From an uncultured Ruminococcus sp. (GTDB lineage Bacteria > Bacillota > Clostridia > UBA1212 > UBA1255): a DNA stretch of 10,082 nt. The position numbers and the translations under genes are program-made. This document shows positions 5,797 to 10,082 of this stretch, one piece after another (within the stretch, counting starts at the first letter, position 1; each line of letters begins with the position of its first letter). The DNA lies in the NCBI GenBank assembly GCA_902782885.1, contig CACZOW010000070.1, forward strand, positions 1-10,082, given 5' to 3'. The notes under the pieces were generated by a model, which worked only from the letters and a program-made list of their open reading frames with translations, searched no databases and had not been told where the DNA came from.

Positions 5797-8700
5797 ATGA
5801 AAATGCATCGTTTTAGCAAGGTGCTGTGCCTGCTGCTGACAGTTTTGATGGCAGCAGTTATAGCATTTTCCGCCGATCCTGACCGGACGGTCCTGGCAGA
5901 AGACACCTCGGAGCCGTCGGGCGCCGGTGTTCCCGTAATGGAGATCCCGTACAGGAACCTGTCATATTCCAGTGAGCTTTATGTTCTTTACGCGGTAAGT
6001 TATTCCAATATCGAAACGCCCAGAGAAATAAAAATGCTTTTCTGGAACGAGCCGCAGACTGACGGATATCTTATCGGCAGCGAGGCATACAGCGCTGACG
6101 TAAGGAGAATTGAAACCATCAATTCCGTGCAGCATGCCGTATTTTACTCCAAAGGTGTAGCGCCGAAGGAACTGGTCAACAATCAGTATTGCCGGACATA
6201 CATCAGCATCGACGGAGTGGATTACTACAGTGAAGTGATCAAGTATAATCCGCTTAAATATATTAAGGATGCTATTGAAAGAGGCACGGAAGCAGACGTG
6301 AACCTCGTAGAAGCGCTCCGCGCTTACGCCGCTGCCGCTCAGATCAGGTTCAACTATAAGACCGACGATCTTGCCACCGAAGACCATTTTTATCTTACAT
6401 TGGAAAACGCGGTGCTTGACGACGGATTCAGCTACGGTATCTATAAGACCGGCACGGTCCTGGAGTTGACCGCGGTGCTTCCGGAAGGAGACAGCGTTGT
6501 TAAATGGGTAGACGGCGAGGGTACGGTCCTCGGTACGGAGGATACGCTGGAATATACCGTTACCGCCGATGCCCATGTTCGCGCGGTGCGGTCCTCTGAC
6601 GCCGACGCCTGCGAGCATGAATACGGAGAATGGATCGAAGCTGCAGACGCGACGTGTACCGAAGCGGGCAATCTCGGTCATTATCACTGCGAGAAGTGCG
6701 GACGCGACTTCGACGCGGAGCATCAGATAATTGACAATGTTGAGATCCCGGCGCTCGGGCATGATTGGGAAGAAGTCGAAGGAAAAGAGCCTACGTGTGT
6801 TGCAGGCTGGACCGAATACCTGCATTGCCTGCGCTGCGGCATTAAGGAAGGGTATACCGAACTCGAGCCTGTGTCTGATCATACATATACCGACGAAGTT
6901 GTTGCCCCCGACGGGGAAGCGAGAGGATATACCAACCATGTCTGTTCCGTTTGCGGCGACACATACAGGTCGGATTATGACTATTCTCTTTACTCCGGTG
7001 TTGATTTCTCCAACGAAGGCAAGTTCCTGCTTCCGTACAATATCGAGTCTTCTGTTTATACGATCGAAGCTGCGATCCAGCTGGATCCATCCGTGAGCGC
7101 CCGCGCGGGTGTTGTTATGGGCAATTATGACGGTACCAATGAAGGTTTCAACTTTGAGATATACAACGGCGGCAAGCCCAGGCTTTATTTCGCGGTGGGT
7201 ACCGGCAAAAACCGTAAGACATATGATTATCGGTTTAATACAGATATCCGCAGCGAGCAGGTGCTCAACCTTACTATTACTATTGAAAGAGGAATCGCCA
7301 CTCTCTACATAGACGGCATTCTCACCGAAACGGTGGAGCTTGACGATTTCGACATCCCGTCGCCCGGCAGATCGCTGGTGCTTGGCGGCGACAACCGTGC
7401 GGGCAACAGCCAGAGCTTCCAGGGTACGATCTACTCTGCCAGCCTGTTCCGTGATATCCGTACCGAGGAAGAGATCCTCGAAGATGTTGTTCTGGCGGAT
7501 GCCTCTGACCCCAACTGCATTTTCAGCTACAACCTGCTGGACAATTCGCTCCTTAACAACGCCGTCGTACTTGAAGACATTCAGGATTACGCTCAGGTGA
7601 CAACAGTCGAGGAACTTGAATATCACGCGGCGCACGGTACCAGAAACATCGAAGTAATGAACGATATCGTGATCGACCGTACGATTTACGTAATTTCCGA
7701 CGTGAAACTGTTCTCCAACAGCGATGTTTCCTTGATCAGAGACCCCGATTTCCTGGGAGATATGTTTGTGGTAGGCGAGACCGCGACCGGCAGAAACCTT
7801 ATCCTTGACAACATCATATGCATTCTTGATCTGAGTAAAACGGATGCCGAAGGCACGATCACGATCGACGGCAATAAAGAGAATGTTAACGGCGATGTTT
7901 TCGGTTCGCTTGTGTTCATCAATTGCTCCGGCACATTGAATATCAATGACGGCGGCGTGCTTACGAACAATAAGAAAGTTGCCAACTCCCGCACCCTCAA
8001 TATGGAGCAGTATTTCGGCAGCATGGCGGGCGGCGCGGCTATAATGAATATCAACGGCACCGTCAATATGCGCGGCGGCGTTATCAGCAACAACGAATCG
8101 AATTTTGATGACCCCAGCGGCGGTGACAGTTCTGCGGAGAACCATCTTGAGTCCTGCTACGGCGGCGCGGTATTCAACAACAGCAATTTTGTCATGACCG
8201 GCGGCACCATCATCGGCAACTCCGGTTATTACGGCGGCGCGGTGGCCAATTTCCTGGATTGCAAGATTCTCGGCGGCGTCATTGACGGCAACTTCTCGTC
8301 TCATGCCGGCGGCGCGATCTACGTGTACAATGCCGACGGCGGGCGGCTGCTCACCATCGGTACAGAAAACGGCGATCCTTCCTCGCTTATATTCCGCAAC
8401 AACTACACCACGTCCTCTTCCGGCGGCGCGGTATACAGCGGGGCAAAATGCTATACCATCATTTACGGCGGTGTAACGTTTGAAAACAACCATACTTCCG
8501 GCAACGGCGGCGCGGTCTGTCTGGGCAATCTCGGCGAGATCGGCCCTGGCGCGGTATTTACCGGAAATGAAGCCGGCACGGGCGGAGCGGTTTATATCAG
8601 CGCCAGCGCTTCCGACATACGTACGACCAAATTGACCGGCGTTTCGTTTACCGGCAATACGTCGCGCGGATCGGGCGGTGCCGTGGCGCTCAGCGGTGCC

Positions 8701-10082
8701 AAGACGATCATCACGGATTGCACTATTACCGGCAACACCGCAGGCAACAACGGCGGCGGTATTTATATCAACAGGCTGAGCGACGGTACCGGAGCCAATG
8801 TGACGATCTCCGGCGGCACTATCAGCAACAATACCGCGGGTGCGGAAGGCGGCGCTCTGTTTGCGGATCTCAACTGTAAGATCAGCGTTACGGACACAGA
8901 TATCAGCGGCAACTCTGCCGTTGGAAACGGCGGTGCTGTTTCTCTCCACGGTGTAAATAACCTTACTCTTACAAATGTGGAACTGACCGGCAACAGCACG
9001 GGTACTTCTGAAACCGATACTGCGGGCAACGGCGGCGCGCTCTACGCCTCCTACCGCACCGTTACGGACAATACCGATCCCGACAACCCGGTCCAGACGC
9101 GCGTGGAAAGTTCTGTAACAGTAAAGAACTGCACATTCGAGGATAACCATTCTGACGGCATGGGCGGCGCCGCAATGGGTATTGCGTATGACAATACCGC
9201 ACAGGTTCTGTATTTTGAGAATTGCACATTCACCGGCAACGAGTCGAACGGCCACGGCGGCGCGGCGGTGATCTCCAGCAGCGTCGGCGAGTTCAAAGAT
9301 TGTACCCTGACCGGAAATACATCAGCGGCCAACGGCGGCGCGATCTACTGCAACTCTCACGCGACACTGAACGGCAGCGGCAACACCTTTGAAAACAACC
9401 GTTCCGACAACACCAATTACGGCGGCGGCGCGATCTACCTGACCGGGTCAACGGCGGTGCTCAGTGATTCCGTATTCACCGGAAACAGTTCGAACGTCAA
9501 CGGCGGTGCGATTGCCGCATATACCGGCAGCAGCGTCACATTGACCGATACGGAAGCTACCGGCAACTCTGCTTCGAACAGCGGCGGATTTGTGTATACC
9601 TACAATTCTTCCCTGACCGTGAATGCAACGGCCGGTTCCCGCAACGTATTCGGCAGCCTTACCGACGCGACTCTCGGCAATACCGCAAAGAGCGGCGGCG
9701 CGATCTACGCGGACAACGGCAGCAACGCACAGATATCCGATACTGATATCGGTAATAACACTTCTGCCGGTTCCGGCGGTGCATTGTACTTCAGTGCGGC
9801 GACGGGCCTTATCAGCGACTGCGTGATCAGTTATAACGCCGGCGGCGCAGGCGGCGGAGATTCGTACGGCGGCGCAATGATGGTCGGCTACGGATCTAAT
9901 GTGACGGTAAGCGATTCTTCTTTCGCACATAACAGCTCCACTACCTGGGGCGGCGCGGTATATATTCGCCACAAAGACGCCTCGGATTCGGCGGAAGCGG
10001 TTCCGTCTACGTTGACATTGTCCGGAACGACGTTCAGCAATAATAACGCTCCTTTAGGCGGCGCGGTGTACGTACGTGAGAA
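5797..10082 (+). CDS. Giant secreted beta-helix surface protein, Pmp-like repeats (3' end outside window)
   Basis: First 1428 residues of an exported protein, open to the window edge with no frame break. Residues 1 to about 26 are a signal peptide (basic start, hydrophobic 9-26, cleavage likely after AFSA26 or after VLA34; no lipobox). Residues about 48-190 form a module I recall from uncharacterised clostridial surface proteins (NLSYSSELYVLYAVSY, HAVFYSKGVAPKEL, YISIDGVDYYS, ALRAYAAAAQ). Residues 272-388 hold three Cys-x-x-Cys-Gly modules (Cys298/301, 344/347, 383/386) opened by CEHEYGEW. Residues about 409-560 look like a LamG/concanavalin-type sandwich. From about 601 a right-handed beta-helix begins (VTTVEELEYHAAHG, then DIVIDRTIYV) and continues to the edge with about 23 Gly-Gly-Ala motifs. 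Relatives act as adhesins, autotransporter passengers or glycan-binding proteins; here no beta-barrel is expected if the host is Gram-positive, and a C-terminal cell-wall anchor would lie beyond the window. Its function is not certain. Confidence 0.92.
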   Translation, partial: MKMHRFSKVLCLLLTVLMAAVIAFSADPDRTVLAEDTSEPSGAGVPVMEIPYRNLSYSSELYVLYAVSYSNIETPREIKMLFWNEPQTDGYLIGSEAYSADVRRIETINSVQHAVFYSKGVAPKELVNNQYCRTYISIDGVDYYSEVIKYNPLKYIKDAIERGTEADVNLVEALRAYAAAAQIRFNYKTDDLATEDHFYLTLENAVLDDGFSYGIYKTGTVLELTAVLPEGDSVVKWVDGEGTVLGTEDTLEYTVTADAHVRAVRSSDADACEHEYGEWIEAADATCTEAGNLGHYHCEKCGRDFDAEHQIIDNVEIPALGHDWEEVEGKEPTCVAGWTEYLHCLRCGIKEGYTELEPVSDHTYTDEVVAPDGEARGYTNHVCSVCGDTYRSDYDYSLYSGVDFSNEGKFLLPYNIESSVYTIEAAIQLDPSVSARAGVVMGNYDGTNEGFNFEIYNGGKPRLYFAVGTGKNRKTYDYRFNTDIRSEQVLNLTITIERGIATLYIDGILTETVELDDFDIPSPGRSLVLGGDNRAGNSQSFQGTIYSASLFRDIRTEEEILEDVVLADASDPNCIFSYNLLDNSLLNNAVVLEDIQDYAQVTTVEELEYHAAHGTRNIEVMNDIVIDRTIYVISDVKLFSNSDVSLIRDPDFLGDMFVVGETATGRNLILDNIICILDLSKTDAEGTITIDGNKENVNGDVFGSLVFINCSGTLNINDGGVLTNNKKVANSRTLNMEQYFGSMAGGAAIMNINGTVNMRGGVISNNESNFDDPSGGDSSAENHLESCYGGAVFNNSNFVMTGGTIIGNSGYYGGAVANFLDCKILGGVIDGNFSSHAGGAIYVYNADGGRLLTIGTENGDPSSLIFRNNYTTSSSGGAVYSGAKCYTIIYGGVTFENNHTSGNGGAVCLGNLGEIGPGAVFTGNEAGTGGAVYISASASDIRTTKLTGVSFTGNTSRGSGGAVALSGAKTIITDCTITGNTAGNNGGGIYINRLSDGTGANVTISGGTISNNTAGAEGGALFADLNCKISVTDTDISGNSAVGNGGAVSLHGVNNLTLTNVELTGNSTGTSETDTAGNGGALYASYRTVTDNTDPDNPVQTRVESSVTVKNCTFEDNHSDGMGGAAMGIAYDNTAQVLYFENCTFTGNESNGHGGAAVISSSVGEFKDCTLTGNTSAANGGAIYCNSHATLNGSGNTFENNRSDNTNYGGGAIYLTGSTAVLSDSVFTGNSSNVNGGAIAAYTGSSVTLTDTEATGNSASNSGGFVYTYNSSLTVNATAGSRNVFGSLTDATLGNTAKSGGAIYADNGSNAQISDTDIGNNTSAGSGGALYFSAATGLISDCVISYNAGGAGGGDSYGGAMMVGYGSNVTVSDSSFAHNSSTTWGGAVYIRHKDASDSAEAVPSTLTLSGTTFSNNNAPLGGAVYVRE
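8029..10082 (+). repeat. Tandem degenerate Pmp-type GGA / GN repeats in the beta-helix
   Basis: Between residues 745 and 1422 there are about 23 Gly-Gly-[Ala/Gly/Phe] motifs, most followed by [Ile/Val/Leu]-[Tyr/Phe], at intervals of 24-44 residues (mostly 25-32). Most are preceded by an [Ile/Phe/Leu]-[Thr/Ser/x]-[Gly/Asn/Asp]-Asn-x-[Ser/Thr] element such as FTGN, ISNN or FENN. This pair of motifs is the hallmark of the chlamydial polymorphic-membrane-protein repeat. At DNA level the 9-mer GGCGGCGCG recurs many times because the Gly-Gly-Ala codons are nearly fixed, while the sequence between is well diverged; the array is therefore old rather than a recent expansion. Confidence 0.88.

Noticed and set aside
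5797..5900. Lipoprotein signal peptide using Cys11
   Set aside because: Cys11 sits within the start of the hydrophobic core (KVLCLLL) without the small residues expected before a lipobox Cys; a standard signal peptidase I site fits better.
5962..9255. Very long open frame on the minus strand (1097 codons) opposite the surface-protein gene
   Set aside because: It is a by-product of the GC-rich third positions and Gly/Ala/Asn/Thr repeats on the plus strand. The plus-strand frame has a promoter, RBS, signal peptide and recognisable domains; the minus-strand product has none.
8029..10082. CRISPR-like or microsatellite array
   Set aside because: The repeated unit is only about 9 bases, spacing varies, and everything lies in one continuous reading frame coding for beta-helix repeats.

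Overview
The window looks like a chromosomal segment of a Gram-positive anaerobe of the Clostridia type, probably a gut or other anaerobic-community Firmicute. This rests on a perfect sigma-A-type promoter, strong Shine-Dalgarno sites ahead of every gene, and a secreted protein with an N-terminal module and Cys-x-x-Cys-Gly modules that I associate with clostridial surface proteins. The lineage is inference; no rRNA or marker gene is present. There are no tRNAs, insertion sequences, CRISPR arrays or prophage genes.

Bases 1-5645 hold a tight, co-directional run of six genes, with gaps of at most 39 bases and two overlaps, so almost certainly one operon that begins upstream of the window. In order: an aldo/keto reductase of the AKR7 (aflatoxin-aldehyde/succinic-semialdehyde reductase) type, cut by the window edge; a thiamine-diphosphate-dependent phosphonopyruvate decarboxylase; a TIM-barrel-like protein of the group usually labelled U32 peptidase; a citrate-lyase-beta/HpcH-type C-C bond lyase; and the two halves of a class I (iron-sulfur) fumarase/tartrate-dehydratase-like enzyme, beta subunit before alpha. 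This reads as a small-molecule pathway: decarboxylation of a C3 2-oxoacid to an aldehyde, aldehyde reduction, aldol-type C-C bond chemistry and hydration/dehydration. Phosphonate metabolism is the obvious candidate because of the decarboxylase, but the signature gene for making phosphonates (PEP mutase) is not in the window. Several active-site motifs of the dehydratase are changed, which suggests a substrate other than fumarate or tartrate.

Bases 5646-5796 form the only substantial intergenic region. It has a consensus promoter (TTGACA, 18-base spacer, TATAAT), a small perfect hairpin at the presumed start of the transcript, and a good ribosome-binding site.

Bases 5797-10082 are the first 1428 codons of a very large secreted protein that runs off the right edge. 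It has a signal peptide, an N-terminal surface-protein module, three Cys-x-x-Cys-Gly modules, a LamG-like sandwich domain, and then a long right-handed beta-helix made of about 23 irregular repeats carrying Gly-Gly-Ala and Thr-Gly-Asn type motifs, as in chlamydial polymorphic membrane proteins. It is probably a surface adhesin or glycan-binding protein, regulated separately from the metabolic operon.
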